Shown: positions 9,379-19,898, counted from the first letter of the stretch. The stretch: 64,000 nt of DNA from Sphingorhabdus pulchriflava (GCF_003367235.1 NZ_QRGP01000001.1:992001-1056000), one strand, 5' to 3'. Numbers and translations: made by a program. Notes: generated by a model from the sequence alone, not told the origin.

Positions 9379-12120
9379 ATGCTCGGCACTATCGCCAAGT
9401 CCATTTTTGGCTCGTCCAACGACCGTTACGTCAAAAAGACGATGAAAATCGTCACCAAAATCAATGCTTTTGAAGACCAATTGTCAGGACTTTCGAACGA
9501 AGATCTGAAAAACCAGACCCAGCTTTTTCGCGAACGACTTGAGGCTGGCGAAACCCTGGACGACATCTTGCCCGAAGCATTCGCCACGGTACGCGAGGCT
9601 TCGAAGCGTGTAACGGGAATGCGCCATTTCGACGTGCAGATGGTCGGCGGCATCGTGCTGCATCGCGGTGAAATCGCCGAGATGCGGACAGGTGAGGGCA
9701 AGACGCTTGTCGCAACACTCGCGACCTATCTGAATGCCATCGAGGGTAAGGGCGTTCATGTCGTGACGGTCAACGACTATTTGGCCAAGCGCGATGCCGA
9801 ATGGATGGGTCAGATATACGGCTTCCTTGGCCTGACCACTGGGGTGATAGTTCCCAACCTGTCGGAAAATGAACGTCGTGCCGCCTATAATTGCGACATC
9901 ACCTACGCGACCAATAATGAACTCGGCTTTGATTATCTGCGCGACAATATGAAGCATGAGCGCGCGCAGATGGTGCAGCGCCCCTTTAACTACGCAATTG
10001 TTGACGAAGTCGACTCGATCCTGATCGATGAAGCACGAACCCCGCTCATTATCTCCGGACCAACCGACGACAAGTCGGAATTGTACAAGGCGGTTCACGA
10101 GGTTGTCCTTCAACTCGATGAAGGCGATTATGAGAAAGACGAAAAACAGCGCAGTGTCATCCTGACCGAAGACGGTACCGAAAAGGCCGAACGGCTGCTG
10201 GAAAGTGCTGGCTTGATCGTCGGTACCAACCTGTATGATTTCGAGAATACCCAGGTCGTGCACCATCTCGACCAGGCCCTGAAGGCCAATACGATGTTTA
10301 AGCGCGATACCGACTATATCGTCAAGGATGACGAGGTTATCATCATCGACGAATTTACCGGTCGCATGATGGACGGACGCCGCTGGTCCAATGGCCTGCA
10401 CCAAGCCGTCGAAGCCAAGGAAGGTGTCCGTATCAAACCGGAAAACCAAACACTGGCTACGATTACCTTCCAGAACTATTTTCGCATGTATCCGAAAATT
10501 TCGGGCATGACCGGTACGGCCGCGACCGAGGCGCAGGAATTTTTCGACATTTATAAACTCAATGTCGTTGAAATTCCGACCAATGTTCCGGTGCAGCGTA
10601 TCGACGAGAATGACGAATTTTACAAAAATACCGCAGATAAATTTGCGGCGATTGCAAAGACAATTCGTGAAGCGAACGAGCGCGGCCAGCCAGTTCTGGT
10701 TGGCACGGTGTCGATCGAAAAATCGGAGCTGCTGAGCGACTATCTAAACAAGGAAGGCGTCGAACACGCCGTTCTGAACGCACGCTTCCACGAACAGGAA
10801 GCGCATATTGTGGCCCAGGCCGGGCGCCTCGGGGCAGTGACTATTGCTACCAATATGGCCGGTCGCGGAACCGACATTAAATTGGGCGGCAACCTTGAGT
10901 TCCGTGTCGAAGGCGAATTGAGCGATATGCCCGAAGGCCCGGAACGGGATGCCGCAGTGGCAAAGATTACGGCCGAAATCGAAGCTGAAAAAGCAAAGGT
11001 GCTTGAAGCAGGCGGTCTGTTCGTGCTGGCGACAGAACGCCACGAAAGCCGTCGCATCGATAATCAGTTGCGCGGCCGTTCAGGGCGTCAGGGTGACCCT
11101 GGCCTGTCGCGCTTCTATCTCTGCCTGGAAGACGATCTCCTCCGCATATTCGGTTCGGAGACCTTGTTTGCGCGCATGATGAACAACAGTCTGGAAGATG
11201 GCGAAGCCATCGGTGGCAAATGGCTTTCTAAGGCGATCGAAACGGCGCAGCGTAAGGTCGAAGCGCGCAACTATGACGTGCGCAAACAGTTGGTCGAGTA
11301 TGACAATGTCATGAACGACCAGCGCAAGGTCATTTACGAACAACGCAGCGACATCATGGATGCAGAGGCGGTTGATGATGTGCTGGATGATATGTTGCAC
11401 GAAACGGTCAACAATATTGTCGGCGAAAATTGCCCGCCTGAAACCTATCCCGAACAATGGGATGTGGATGGCCTGAAAAGACAGGTCAGCGAAATTCTGG
11501 GACTGCAGCCGGACATCGACGGCTGGCTGACGGAAGAATCGCTCGAACCGGAAACCGTAGAGGCCCGCTTGGCCGAAGCTGCAGAAGCGAAGCTCGCCGA
11601 AAAGCGTGCAGCGATCGATCCTGTGTTGTTCCGGCAAATCGAAAAGCAAATCCTGCTGCAAAATCTCGATCACCATTGGAAAGAGCATCTGGCGACGCTC
11701 GATGCTCTGCGTCAGGTCATCTATCTGCGTGCGTATGCGCAGAAAAACCCGATTAATGAATATAAGCAGGAGAGCTTTGGCCTGTTTGAGCGGATGCTGT
11801 CTGCTATTCGCGAAGATATCGTCAAGACGGTCCTGACAAACGAGTTCCGTGTGGAGCCGCCCGAATTTGCAGGCGAGCTGCCCGAACTGCCCGATTTCCT
11901 AACCACACATTTTGATCCGTTGACGGGCGAAGATGACAGTGATGACATTGATGCGGCCGATATGGGGCTTATCAAGGCGTCGATTCCGGCGCGGCAAGTT
12001 GCGACCAATCCGGCTGAAGGCGATCCATTTGCAGGCAATCCGGAAATTCGGCGTAATGATCCGTGCCCTTGCGGATCGGGGCAGAAGTACAAGCACTGCC
12101 ACGGTGCCTATAAGGCATGA
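9379..12120 (+). CDS. secA: Preprotein translocase ATPase SecA
   Basis: SecA is the motor that drives unfolded preproteins through SecYEG. The 913 residues are normal. Walker A is [13 protein letters not shown], Walker [20 protein letters not shown], and the NBD2 motifs include [14 protein letters not shown] and [20 protein letters not shown]. The helical scaffold and wing follow, and the C-terminus carries the zinc-binding SecB-interaction motif [17 protein letters not shown] (CxC-x8-CH). The ATG follows AAGGGG at 9367-9372. No insertion or truncation is visible. Confidence 0.98.
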   Translation: MLGTIAKSIFGSSNDRYVKKTMKIVTKINAFEDQLSGLSNEDLKNQTQLFRERLEAGETLDDILPEAFATVREASKRVTGMRHFDVQMVGGIVLHRGEIAEMRTGEGKTLVATLATYLNAIEGKGVHVVTVNDYLAKRDAEWMGQIYGFLGLTTGVIVPNLSENERRAAYNCDITYATNNELGFDYLRDNMKHERAQMVQRPFNYAIVDEVDSILIDEARTPLIISGPTDDKSELYKAVHEVVLQLDEGDYEKDEKQRSVILTEDGTEKAERLLESAGLIVGTNLYDFENTQVVHHLDQALKANTMFKRDTDYIVKDDEVIIIDEFTGRMMDGRRWSNGLHQAVEAKEGVRIKPENQTLATITFQNYFRMYPKISGMTGTAATEAQEFFDIYKLNVVEIPTNVPVQRIDENDEFYKNTADKFAAIAKTIREANERGQPVLVGTVSIEKSELLSDYLNKEGVEHAVLNARFHEQEAHIVAQAGRLGAVTIATNMAGRGTDIKLGGNLEFRVEGELSDMPEGPERDAAVAKITAEIEAEKAKVLEAGGLFVLATERHESRRIDNQLRGRSGRQGDPGLSRFYLCLEDDLLRIFGSETLFARMMNNSLEDGEAIGGKWLSKAIETAQRKVEARNYDVRKQLVEYDNVMNDQRKVIYEQRSDIMDAEAVDDVLDDMLHETVNNIVGENCPPETYPEQWDVDGLKRQVSEILGLQPDIDGWLTEESLEPETVEARLAEAAEAKLAEKRAAIDPVLFRQIEKQILLQNLDHHWKEHLATLDALRQVIYLRAYAQKNPINEYKQESFGLFERMLSAIREDIVKTVLTNEFRVEPPEFAGELPELPDFLTTHFDPLTGEDDSDDIDAADMGLIKASIPARQVATNPAEGDPFAGNPEIRRNDPCPCGSGQKYKHCHGAYKA

Positions 12121-12127
12121 TTAGGTA

Positions 12128-12868
12128 TTGAGCGTGATCCTGGCTCTTTTATTCGGCCTGATCGCGCTCATCTACGCCTCCGTCGGATTTGGCGGAGGAT
12201 CGTCCTATACAGCGCTGCTGTCATTGAGCGGGATTGAGCCAAGGCTGATCCCGATCATTTCTTTATGCTGCAATATCGTTGTTGTTACCGGTGGTACGTT
12301 CCGCTTTTGGCGGGCCGGACTCCTCGAATGGAAAGCAGTGCTGCCATTGCTGGTGGTGTCGGCGCCCTTGGCTTTCCTGGGTGGCTTGACGCCGCTCGAG
12401 GAAACCACCTTTCTCGCCATCTTAGGGTGCACCTTGTTGCTGTCGGCCTTCGCGCTGATTCTGCCTCAGGATCGCCTACCGGAGACCAAAGTCCCAAAAC
12501 CTGTTCTGCTCGCACTATCAGGCGCGGTAGGCTTGTTGGCGGGTCTATCGGGCATCGGGGGTGGTATTTTCATGGCGCCTGCGCTGCACCTCATCCATTG
12601 GGCGGAGGAAAAGCGGATTGCTGCCTTCGCATCGCTCTACATTTTGGTAAATTCGATCACGGGGCTTGCCGGGCAGTTGATTAAACATGGACCGCAATCA
12701 TTCGTAGAACCGGCACTGACATATTGGCCGCTTTTGCTGGCCGTATTGATCGGCGGACAAATTGGAACCCATATCGGCATCCAGCTTATTCCGCCTAAAT
12801 GGCTGCGTCGGATCACTGCCCTGCTGGTCGGCTATGCAGCCATCAGGCTGCTGATGCAGGCCTATTGA
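12128..12868 (+). CDS. TauE/SafE family membrane permease
   Basis: This 246-residue integral membrane protein has about eight predicted helices and the two-fold repeat of the TauE/SafE (DUF81) family. The hallmark glycine-rich motifs are GFGGGSSYTALL near the N-terminus and GLSGIGGGIFMAPAL in the second half. Members export sulfite, sulfoacetate or other organosulfur anions, but the substrate cannot be read from sequence. The start is TTG at 12128 or GTG at 12134. It begins 8 bases after secA and may be co-transcribed with it, although a functional link is not obvious. Confidence 0.85.
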   Translation: MSVILALLFGLIALIYASVGFGGGSSYTALLSLSGIEPRLIPIISLCCNIVVVTGGTFRFWRAGLLEWKAVLPLLVVSAPLAFLGGLTPLEETTFLAILGCTLLLSAFALILPQDRLPETKVPKPVLLALSGAVGLLAGLSGIGGGIFMAPALHLIHWAEEKRIAAFASLYILVNSITGLAGQLIKHGPQSFVEPALTYWPLLLAVLIGGQIGTHIGIQLIPPKWLRRITALLVGYAAIRLLMQAY

Positions 12869-12885
12869 TTTTTCACGAGAAAATC

Positions 12886-12960
12886 TGGCTCCCCGGGACG
12901 GATTCGAACCGCCGACCAATCGATTAACAGTCGATTGCTCTACCGCTGAGCTACCGGGGA
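12886..12960 (-). tRNA. tRNA-Asn (GTT)
   Basis: On the minus strand the sequence folds as a tRNA: acceptor stem TCCCCGG/CCGGGGA, D-arm TAGCTCAGCGGTAGAGC, anticodon loop CTGTTAA with anticodon GTT, T-arm GGCGGTTCGAATCCGTC, discriminator G and an encoded CCA. It lies between the convergent TauE-like gene and the co-directional nadK. Confidence 0.97.
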
Positions 12961-12963
12961 GCA

Positions 12964-12990
12964 GCCCGATGACATCGGGCAGGCGCGCCT
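12964..12990. repeat. Two adjacent palindromes before tRNA-Asn
   Basis: GCCCGATG-A-CATCGGGC (12964-12980) is a perfect 8-base inverted repeat with a one-base centre, directly followed by the 10-base palindrome AGGCGCGCCT (12981-12990). They lie 4 bases from the 5' end of the tRNA and about 30 bases after the nadK stop. They could end the moaA-nadK transcript or form a pre-tRNA leader hairpin. No T-run follows on the minus strand. Confidence 0.45.
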
Positions 12991-13020
12991 ATGGCTTGGC
13001 CTGAAACAAAAAGCAAGTGG

Positions 13021-13797
13021 TCAGGTAATAAATTGTTCCATCGCGATGCGATCATCGAGCGCATGTTCGGGATCAAAGAGCAAAGTGAGTGACCGGTTGC
13101 GGTCCAGAGCGACCTCAACCGATGCGATATCGCGAATTTCGCGCTGGTCGGCGACCGCGCTGACCGGGCGCTTCGAGCTTTCCAATATCGTCAGTTTGAC
13201 CACATAGCGATCGGGCAGGATAGCACCTTTCCAGCGGCGGGGGCGGAAGGGGCTGATGGGAGTCAATGCAAGCAGTGAACTGTCGAGTGGCAGGATCGGG
13301 CCATTGGCTGAGAGGTTATATGCAGTCGAGCCCACTGGGGTCGCAACAAGAACGCCATCACAAATCAGTTCATCCAGAACGGTGCGACCATTGACGTCGA
13401 TCTGCAGTTTTGCAGCCTGCCGCGTTTCTCGCAGTAGAGATACTTCGTTGATGGCGGGAAGGGTGAAGCGCTGTCCTGAGCTTGCCTCGATAGTTGCCAT
13501 CAAAGGCATGACGGTGACGCTTTTGGCCCGCTCTAACCGGTTGAGCAAATCGTCGGGATGCCAGTTGTTCATCAGGAAACCGATGGTCCCCAAATTCATG
13601 CCATAGGTGGGCAGGTCGCGCCGTTGTTCGAGCAGGCGGTGCAGCAGTTGCAGAAGGAACCCGTCGCCACCCAATGCTATGACTGCATCGGCTTCTTCGA
13701 TGGGTACAAACTCATGAATCTCGCGCAGTTGCTTCTCTGCCTTGCGGGCGGGCTCACCTGGTGAAGCTAGCAGGGCGAGTTTTGGAAAGCGACTCAT
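13021..13797 (-). CDS. nadK: NAD kinase
   Basis: NAD kinase phosphorylates NAD to NADP with ATP or polyphosphate. The 258 residues are the usual short proteobacterial form. The diagnostic GGDG motif is at residues 43-46 (ALGGDGFLLQ), and the NAD-binding region has DGVLVATPVGSTAYNLSANG. It starts inside the last codons of moaA with a 4-base overlap (ATGA), so the two are co-translated. Confidence 0.95.
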   Translation of the reverse strand: MSRFPKLALLASPGEPARKAEKQLREIHEFVPIEEADAVIALGGDGFLLQLLHRLLEQRRDLPTYGMNLGTIGFLMNNWHPDDLLNRLERAKSVTVMPLMATIEASSGQRFTLPAINEVSLLRETRQAAKLQIDVNGRTVLDELICDGVLVATPVGSTAYNLSANGPILPLDSSLLALTPISPFRPRRWKGAILPDRYVVKLTILESSKRPVSAVADQREIRDIASVEVALDRNRSLTLLFDPEHALDDRIAMEQFIT

Positions 13798-14780
13798 CCG
13801 CCGGTCGCATTCATATGACGATGCAGCCGCAAATTCCTGTCCTCCATCTGTGCTTCAAAGTCGTGCCTTTCCGGCTTTAGGCGAAGCGCTTTTTGCAACA
13901 GCCTATCGACAGCGTCCAATCCTCCGGCCCGAATTGCTTCGCGGAAATCGACATATAATTCGGAGCCGAGGCACATATGCACCTTACCATCGCTTGCCAG
14001 GCGCAAGCGATTGCAATCGCCGCAGAAATTGTGGGTCATGGGCGTAATCATGCCAAGTCTGAGGCCCAAGGGTTCGACGCGATAATAGCGCGCGGGGCCA
14101 GCTGTTACATGTTCGTCCGGAATCAGTTCATTCCGCTCCTGCAATGGACGTAAGAAATCTCGCAGCGATATGAAGCTGTCGGTGCGACCGGCTACGCCGT
14201 CGCCCAAAGGCATCGTTTCAATCAGCGCAAGATCGAAACCGTTTTCGGCGCAATAATTCGCCATATCCAGTAATTCAGTTTCGTTGAAACCGCGAAGCGC
14301 GACCATGTTTATTCGTATTGCAATGTCTGCGGCTCGGGTAGCCTGAAGACCTGCCAACACCTGCTGCAAACTACCGCCGCGTGTGATGGACTGGAACTTT
14401 GCGCTATCCAGGCTGTCGAGGCTGACATTGATACGCCGGATACCCGCTTGTGCCAGCATAGGGGCATATTGCTCTAACCGGCTACCATTGGTGGTAAGCG
14501 TCAATTCATCGAGCGCGCCCGACTTTACGTGCCGACCCAACTCTCGGATCAGAATGTCGATGTCGCGCCGCACAAGCGGTTCGCCGCCGGTCAACCGTAT
14601 TTTGCGAATGCCATGTTGAATGAAGCGTGCTGCGATCAGCGAAATCTCTGTGTAATCCAGTAAATCGCTGCGCGGTAGGAATTGTTGATGCTCGGGCATG
14701 CAATAGGTGCACCGGAAATTACACCGGTCGGTCACCGAAATGCGCAGATAGTCTATGGTTCGGCCAAAATTGTCGTGCAT
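13794..14780 (-). CDS. moaA: GTP 3',8-cyclase MoaA (molybdopterin synthesis)
   Basis: MoaA is the radical-SAM enzyme that, with MoaC, makes cyclic pyranopterin monophosphate, the first step of molybdenum cofactor synthesis. From ATG 14780 it has 328 residues, the family length; an in-frame TTG lies further upstream. The radical-SAM cluster is CNFRCTYC (Cys20, 24, 27). The second cluster is FCGDCNRLRLASDGKVHMC, with C-x2-C-x13-C spacing. The protein ends in the conserved Gly-Gly dipeptide that assists catalysis. It overlaps nadK by 4 bases. No other moa gene is in the window. Confidence 0.95.
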   Translation of the reverse strand: MHDNFGRTIDYLRISVTDRCNFRCTYCMPEHQQFLPRSDLLDYTEISLIAARFIQHGIRKIRLTGGEPLVRRDIDILIRELGRHVKSGALDELTLTTNGSRLEQYAPMLAQAGIRRINVSLDSLDSAKFQSITRGGSLQQVLAGLQATRAADIAIRINMVALRGFNETELLDMANYCAENGFDLALIETMPLGDGVAGRTDSFISLRDFLRPLQERNELIPDEHVTAGPARYYRVEPLGLRLGMITPMTHNFCGDCNRLRLASDGKVHMCLGSELYVDFREAIRAGGLDAVDRLLQKALRLKPERHDFEAQMEDRNLRLHRHMNATGG

Positions 14781-14850
14781 CGACACCGACCTATCGGGCC
14801 CAAAGCATGCTGGCAATGGTTAGGAAAGACTTTGCTGCTATTCTGTTGCG

Positions 14851-16134
14851 ATGGATGTCGCCAAAGCCGTAACCCAGATGAAGATTTCACCTGCGCGCGA
14901 TGCGCAGCTGTGGCTATCCGCATTTGAAGCAAGCCCGATGCGCCGGGTCGTATTATTTCTGATTGGTATCCGGGATCTAAAGCAAGTCAACGACTTGCAT
15001 GGTCGTGAGGCAGGCAATGCGGTTATTGCGGAAATTGGCCGACGGATCGGATTGTTCGCACCTTCGCTTGCGGGTGCTGTGGTGGCAGCCAGGCTTCCGG
15101 GTCGGGAATTTCTTATTGTCGCAGAGAGCGATGCGCGAAGGGCAGAGCTTGAGCAGGTCACCCGCAAACTACTTGCGTCTTTGGGCGCACCGATGACCAT
15201 TCAAGATGGCGAATTGCACATCAGTGCCCGTGTAGGCGTAGCAGTATCCACTCCGGGTCAGAAAGGGATCGACCTGCTAGCTGCGGCGTCGTCGGCGCTC
15301 GCATCCGCCTATTCGCGCAAAGGACGCAAATATCAATTTGGCGATAGCAGCAGCAAATCAGATCCTACGAAAAATGCGAGCTTGGACAAGGGTTTGAGGC
15401 AGGCATTGGCCAATGATGAAATCGCAATCCATTTTCAGCCACAGTTTGAGGTTGCTTCTGGAAGGCTTGTCGGTGCCGAAGCATTGGCCAGATGGGCACA
15501 TCCGGAATTTGGTGAAATCGGAGCCAGCGAATTATTTGCGGTAGCGGATCGATGTGATTTACGTGAAGAGTTGTCGTTTACCATCCAGCGACAAGCATTG
15601 GAACTCGCCGAAAAATGGCCGCGCGGGGATGTTGCGCTTAGACTGTCGATAAATCTCGGTGCCGAAGAGTTGGCGGATGATCATGCCGGGAAATTGCTGG
15701 GATTGCTGAAAGAAATCGGCTTTCCGCGAGAGCATTTGACTGTCGAACTGACCGAGGAGAGCATCGTCAATGATTTCGATCTGGCGCTTGCTCAATTGCA
15801 AATGCTGCGCAGCAAAAACATTCGGGTGGCCATCGACGATTTTGGCACCGGCTATTCCAGCCTGTCGTATCTGAAGAGCCTCCCGCTCGATTATTTGAAA
15901 ATCGACAAGGGGATGACCGCGGACATTGCGGGCAGCACGCGTGACCGTATTGTGCTGCGCGCTATCATCGCACTTGGCAAAGCCTTAGGATTGCAAATTA
16001 TCGCTGAAGGCGTCGAAAAAGAGGGCGAACTGGAAATGCTGCGTGACGAAGGATGCGATTATTTTCAGGGGTTCTTGAAATCGCCGCCCCTTACTGCGGC
16101 ACAGTTCCATGAATTTGCTGCGCAACAAAAGTGA
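14851..16134 (+). CDS. EAL-domain c-di-GMP phosphodiesterase with degenerate GGDEF domain
   Basis: This 427-residue soluble protein has an N-terminal GGDEF-like domain (about residues 30-165) and a C-terminal EAL domain (about 178-425). The GGDEF signature is replaced by PGREF at residues 83-87, so cyclase activity is unlikely. The EAL domain is intact: AEALARWAH (Glu209), VELTEESIVND, AIDDFGTGYSSLSYL, DYLKIDKG, IIAEGVEKEGE and CDYFQGF. It probably degrades c-di-GMP to pGpG, with the degenerate domain as a possible GTP sensor (inference). There are no transmembrane or PAS segments. It is divergent from moaA, convergent with mfd, and has no clear ribosome site. Confidence 0.9.
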   Translation: MDVAKAVTQMKISPARDAQLWLSAFEASPMRRVVLFLIGIRDLKQVNDLHGREAGNAVIAEIGRRIGLFAPSLAGAVVAARLPGREFLIVAESDARRAELEQVTRKLLASLGAPMTIQDGELHISARVGVAVSTPGQKGIDLLAAASSALASAYSRKGRKYQFGDSSSKSDPTKNASLDKGLRQALANDEIAIHFQPQFEVASGRLVGAEALARWAHPEFGEIGASELFAVADRCDLREELSFTIQRQALELAEKWPRGDVALRLSINLGAEELADDHAGKLLGLLKEIGFPREHLTVELTEESIVNDFDLALAQLQMLRSKNIRVAIDDFGTGYSSLSYLKSLPLDYLKIDKGMTADIAGSTRDRIVLRAIIALGKALGLQIIAEGVEKEGELEMLRDEGCDYFQGFLKSPPLTAAQFHEFAAQQK

Positions 16135-16135
16135 G

Positions 16136-19100
16136 TCAGGCGGCTCGTTTAGCCAGATTGGCCAGGCCCTTAGATAGCTGCAGGCAACCATTCAATTTGC
16201 TCGCGGGATCGGGCCAATTGCGAGTAATGACCAATTTGCTGTCAGGACGAAGCTTGGCCACGGCACCAAGCTTTTCGACATAAGCCAGTAGTCCGGGAAC
16301 ATTTGGCGGGCGGTCTTCATGGAAACTGACCAGTGCCCCGCGCGGCCCTACGTCAATTTTTGCAACTTGGGCGACCAAGGCATTCTGCTTGATGGCGATC
16401 AGTTTAAGCAAGTTTTGCGTCGGCTCCGGTATCGGGCCGAAACGGTCGGCCATTTCGGCAGCAAAGCCTTCAATATCCTGCGCTTCGTCCAGATCGTTGA
16501 GACGCCGGTATAGCGCCATGCGCACTGAAAGGTCGGGCACATAGCCGTCCGGAATCAGGATCGGCGCGTCGACGGTGATTTGTGGCGAGAAGCTGTCACG
16601 CGGTTTGGCGAGGCCATGCGCCTCAGCGCGGACGGCGACCACAGCTTCTTCGAGCATCGACTGGTAAAGCTCGAACCCGACTTCGCGGATATGGCCGGAC
16701 TGTTCGTCGCCCACCAAATTACCCGCGCCTCTTATGTCGAGGTCGTGGCTGGCCAGCTGGAACCCAGCACCGAGTGTATCAAGGTCGCTGAGCACCTTGA
16801 GACGCTTTTCGGCGGTCTCGCTGAGCACCCGATCGGCAGGTTGGGTCAAATAGGCATAGGCCCGCGCCTTTGACCGCCCAACGCGCCCGCGAAGCTGGTA
16901 AAGCTGAGCCAAGCCAAAACGATCTGCGCGATGGACGATCAGCGTATTGGCGCTGGGAATATCGAGCCCGCTTTCAATGATCGTGGTCGATAACAGCACA
17001 TCATAGCGCTTGTCGTAAAATGCGGTCATCCGCTCTTCGATTTCACCAGCGGCCATCTGGCCATGCGCTGTGACGAACTTCACTTCGGGAACTTGGTGGC
17101 GCAGATATTCTTCGATCTCGGCTAGGTCGGAGATGCGGGGAACCACGAAGAAACTTTGTCCGCCGCGATAATGCTCACGCAGCAAAGCCTCACGCATCAC
17201 GACTTCATCCCATGGCATGACATAAGTGCGCACGGCGAGACGGTCCACCGGCGGAGTCTGGATAACCGACAATTCGCGCAAACCGGACATCGCCATCTGC
17301 AAAGTGCGGGGGATCGGCGTTGCCGTCAGCGTCAGCATGTGGACATCGGTCTTCAGCGCCTTGAGTTGTTCCTTATGGTTCACGCCAAAGCGCTGCTCTT
17401 CATCGACGATAGCCAGGCCAAGTTTCCGGAATTTGATCGATTTTGCGAGAACGGCGTGGGTGCCGATGACTATGTCGACTGAACCGTCGGTCAGACCGTC
17501 ACGGGTCTTAGTTGCCTCGGCAGACGGAACGAGGCGCGACAGCCGCCCAAGCTTCAATGGCGTATCGGCAAAGCGTTCGACGAAATTGGTATAGTGCTGG
17601 CGTGCGAGTAAGGTGGTCGGAGCAATGACGGCCACCTGATAACCGGCCATAGCGGCTGCAAATGCTGCGCGCATGGCAACTTCGGTTTTCCCGAACCCAA
17701 CATCGCCACATACGAGGCGATCCATCGGTTTGCCGCTCGACAGGTCTTCCAAAACCTCGGCAATGACCCGTTCCTGATCGTCGGTTTCGGCATAAGGGAA
17801 ACGGTCGACAAAGGCAGCATAGCCCGCGTCCTCGACCTCTATTAACGCTCCTGGCCGCAGCGCGCGTTCGGCGGCGGTTCGAATAAGTTCATGGGCAATC
17901 GCTGTTATGCGTTCCTTGAGTTTCGCTTTGCGCCGTTGCCAAGCCTCACCGCCCAATTTGTCGAGCGTTACCGCCCCGTCCGAATTGCCGTAGCGCGAGA
18001 GGACATCGATATTCTCGACCGGAACATAGAGTCGGTCACCGCCTGCATAGGTCAGCGCGACGCAATCGTGAGGGCTTTGGCCAACCGGGATTGACGCCAA
18101 TCCTTCATAGCGCCCAATGCCATGTTCGACATGGACGATCAGGTCGCCCGGTGTAAGCGCTGCCATTTCGGCAAGGAAAGCATCGGCGCTCTTCTTGTTC
18201 TTCCGACGGCGGACGAGGCGGTCGCCCAATATGTCCTGTTCGGAAACCAGCGCGACATCTGGCGAGGTAAAGCCGTGGTCGATTGGCAGAACCACCATTG
18301 CTGCGGCTTTACCCGCTGCGACTCCCAATGCGGACTGCCAGCCATCAGCTTCCACCAATTTGGGCGCGCCGTGATCAGCCAACAGGCCTTTGAGGCGTTC
18401 GCGCGCGCCCGCCGAATAACTTGCGACGATGGCCTTTTGGCCAGCGCGGATGCTGTCCTTCAGATAAGCGGCAACCGCCTCATAGACATTATCCTTGCGC
18501 GCCCGCTCAGGCGCAAAATCACGTCCTGCTGAAATGCCGAAATCGATGGTGTTTGCGGATTCCGGTGCGGCAAAAGGTGTCAGTAGATGGCTGTTATGCG
18601 CTTCTAGCAACGCTTCGAGCTCTTCGCTGGTCAGATACAGCTTTTCCGGCGCCAACGGTCGATAACTGCCGGGGCTTGCGGACTGGGCCTTTTCGCGGTT
18701 GGCGTGGTAATCGGCAATCGCTTCAAACCGCGCTTCACCGGCTGCGAGTGCCGCCTGATCACGCAGGATCAGCGTGCCGCTGTCAAGATGGTCGAGCAAA
18801 GTGACCATACGCTCTTCAAACAAGGGCAACCAATGGTCCATGCCCGCCAGTCTGCGTCCCTCCGATACCGCCTGATAGAGCGGATCGCCGGTCGCTGTGG
18901 TCCCAAAAAGGTCGCGATATTGAGTGCGGAATCGGCGAACCGCATCCTCGTCCATCAGTGTTTCGACGGCAGGCAAAAGTGCGAACCGGTCGACGGTACC
19001 GATGCTCCGCTGGTCTTGAGGCGAGAAGCGGCGGATTGTTTCGATTTCGTCGCCGAAAAAGTCGAGCCGTAGGCCGTCCTCGCTGCCTGCCGGGATCAAA

Positions 19101-19609
19101 TCGACTAGGCTGCCTCTTATGGCAAACTCGCCCGCCTCGGCGACGGTATCGACTCTGAAATAGCCATTGGCTTGCAGCAGGCCCGCGAGCTTTTCGCGGT
19201 TTATCGATACACCTGAGGCCAGGATCGCCCCAGTCTGGCGAATGCGGAACGGTGTAATAACCCGCTGGACCATTGCCCCGATAGTGGTCAGCAATATTCG
19301 CTTGGATTTGGTCGGGTGCTGTAACGCGTTGAGCGTCGCCATGCGCTGGCTGGTTATCACCGTCGATGGCGAGGCGCGGTCATAGGGTAGGCAGTCCCAG
19401 GCCGGAAATTGCAGGATTTCCAGTTCGGGCGCGAAAAAGGGAATCGTCTCTGCCAGTGAGCGCATCGCCGCGTCGTCTGGCGCTATATAGAGCGTCGCAC
19501 TCTTGGCCCCGCGTGCGAGATCGGCGACCAGCAGAGGCGTGAATCCAGCAGGCACCGACGCCAGCGTCAGCGGGCGATCCGCTTTCAAGATGCGCTGCAA
19601 ATCAGTCAT
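16136..19609 (-). CDS. mfd: Transcription-repair coupling factor Mfd
   Basis: Mfd displaces RNA polymerase stalled at DNA lesions and recruits UvrA. The 1157 residues match the family. The order is a UvrB-homology region (FPAWDCLPYDRASPS), the RNA-polymerase-interacting domain (LTPGDLIVHVEHGIGRYEGL), then a RecG-like translocase with GDVGFGKTEVAMRAA (Walker A), VDEEQRFGVNHKEQLK (Walker B), LTLTATPIPRTLQMA and QLYQLRGRVGRSKA, and a C-terminal D7 autoinhibitory region. It follows sdhE by 4 bases, so the two are probably co-transcribed. Confidence 0.97.
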   Translation of the reverse strand: MTDLQRILKADRPLTLASVPAGFTPLLVADLARGAKSATLYIAPDDAAMRSLAETIPFFAPELEILQFPAWDCLPYDRASPSTVITSQRMATLNALQHPTKSKRILLTTIGAMVQRVITPFRIRQTGAILASGVSINREKLAGLLQANGYFRVDTVAEAGEFAIRGSLVDLIPAGSEDGLRLDFFGDEIETIRRFSPQDQRSIGTVDRFALLPAVETLMDEDAVRRFRTQYRDLFGTTATGDPLYQAVSEGRRLAGMDHWLPLFEERMVTLLDHLDSGTLILRDQAALAAGEARFEAIADYHANREKAQSASPGSYRPLAPEKLYLTSEELEALLEAHNSHLLTPFAAPESANTIDFGISAGRDFAPERARKDNVYEAVAAYLKDSIRAGQKAIVASYSAGARERLKGLLADHGAPKLVEADGWQSALGVAAGKAAAMVVLPIDHGFTSPDVALVSEQDILGDRLVRRRKNKKSADAFLAEMAALTPGDLIVHVEHGIGRYEGLASIPVGQSPHDCVALTYAGGDRLYVPVENIDVLSRYGNSDGAVTLDKLGGEAWQRRKAKLKERITAIAHELIRTAAERALRPGALIEVEDAGYAAFVDRFPYAETDDQERVIAEVLEDLSSGKPMDRLVCGDVGFGKTEVAMRAAFAAAMAGYQVAVIAPTTLLARQHYTNFVERFADTPLKLGRLSRLVPSAEATKTRDGLTDGSVDIVIGTHAVLAKSIKFRKLGLAIVDEEQRFGVNHKEQLKALKTDVHMLTLTATPIPRTLQMAMSGLRELSVIQTPPVDRLAVRTYVMPWDEVVMREALLREHYRGGQSFFVVPRISDLAEIEEYLRHQVPEVKFVTAHGQMAAGEIEERMTAFYDKRYDVLLSTTIIESGLDIPSANTLIVHRADRFGLAQLYQLRGRVGRSKARAYAYLTQPADRVLSETAEKRLKVLSDLDTLGAGFQLASHDLDIRGAGNLVGDEQSGHIREVGFELYQSMLEEAVVAVRAEAHGLAKPRDSFSPQITVDAPILIPDGYVPDLSVRMALYRRLNDLDEAQDIEGFAAEMADRFGPIPEPTQNLLKLIAIKQNALVAQVAKIDVGPRGALVSFHEDRPPNVPGLLAYVEKLGAVAKLRPDSKLVITRNWPDPASKLNGCLQLSKGLANLAKRAA

Positions 19610-19613
19610 GCGT

Positions 19614-19898
19614 TCAATCGGCCTTGGTCAGTCCGACGGGAAGCGAAATATAGTCAAGCCGCATCAGCAAATCGAGCATCGGGCCTTCCCATTTGGCGGG
19701 AACGGGCAGGGTACGCATCGCCCAGCCCATGATGTCGACATCCTGTTCCTCAAGCAAAGCTTCAAACCAGGCGAAATCCGTTTCGGACCATCGGGCATGA
19801 TAGCTGTCGAAAAAGCCGCCGACTATTGCATCGGCTTCGCGCGTGCCACGATGGTGGGCACGAAAATGCAGTTTGCGAAGATAGGATGCCCGGTCCAT
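19614..19898 (-). CDS. sdhE: FAD assembly factor SdhE
   Basis: A 94-residue SdhE/Sdh5 (DUF339) protein, which promotes covalent FAD attachment to the succinate dehydrogenase flavoprotein. The signature RGTRE (RGxxE) is at residues 17-21, and the rest shows the five-helix pattern with FEALLEEQDVDIMGW. It sits 4 bases upstream of mfd and is divergent from recG; this sdhE-mfd and recG neighbourhood is recurrent in alphaproteobacteria. Confidence 0.92.
   Translation of the reverse strand: MDRASYLRKLHFRAHHRGTREADAIVGGFFDSYHARWSETDFAWFEALLEEQDVDIMGWAMRTLPVPAKWEGPMLDLLMRLDYISLPVGLTKAD

Noticed and set aside
9484-10449. 321-codon minus-strand open frame inside secA
   Set aside because: Antisense to intact SecA motifs, with no recognisable domain of its own.
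12886-12990. Integration (att) site at tRNA-Asn
   Set aside because: No integrase, no repeated tRNA 3' end and only housekeeping genes on both sides.
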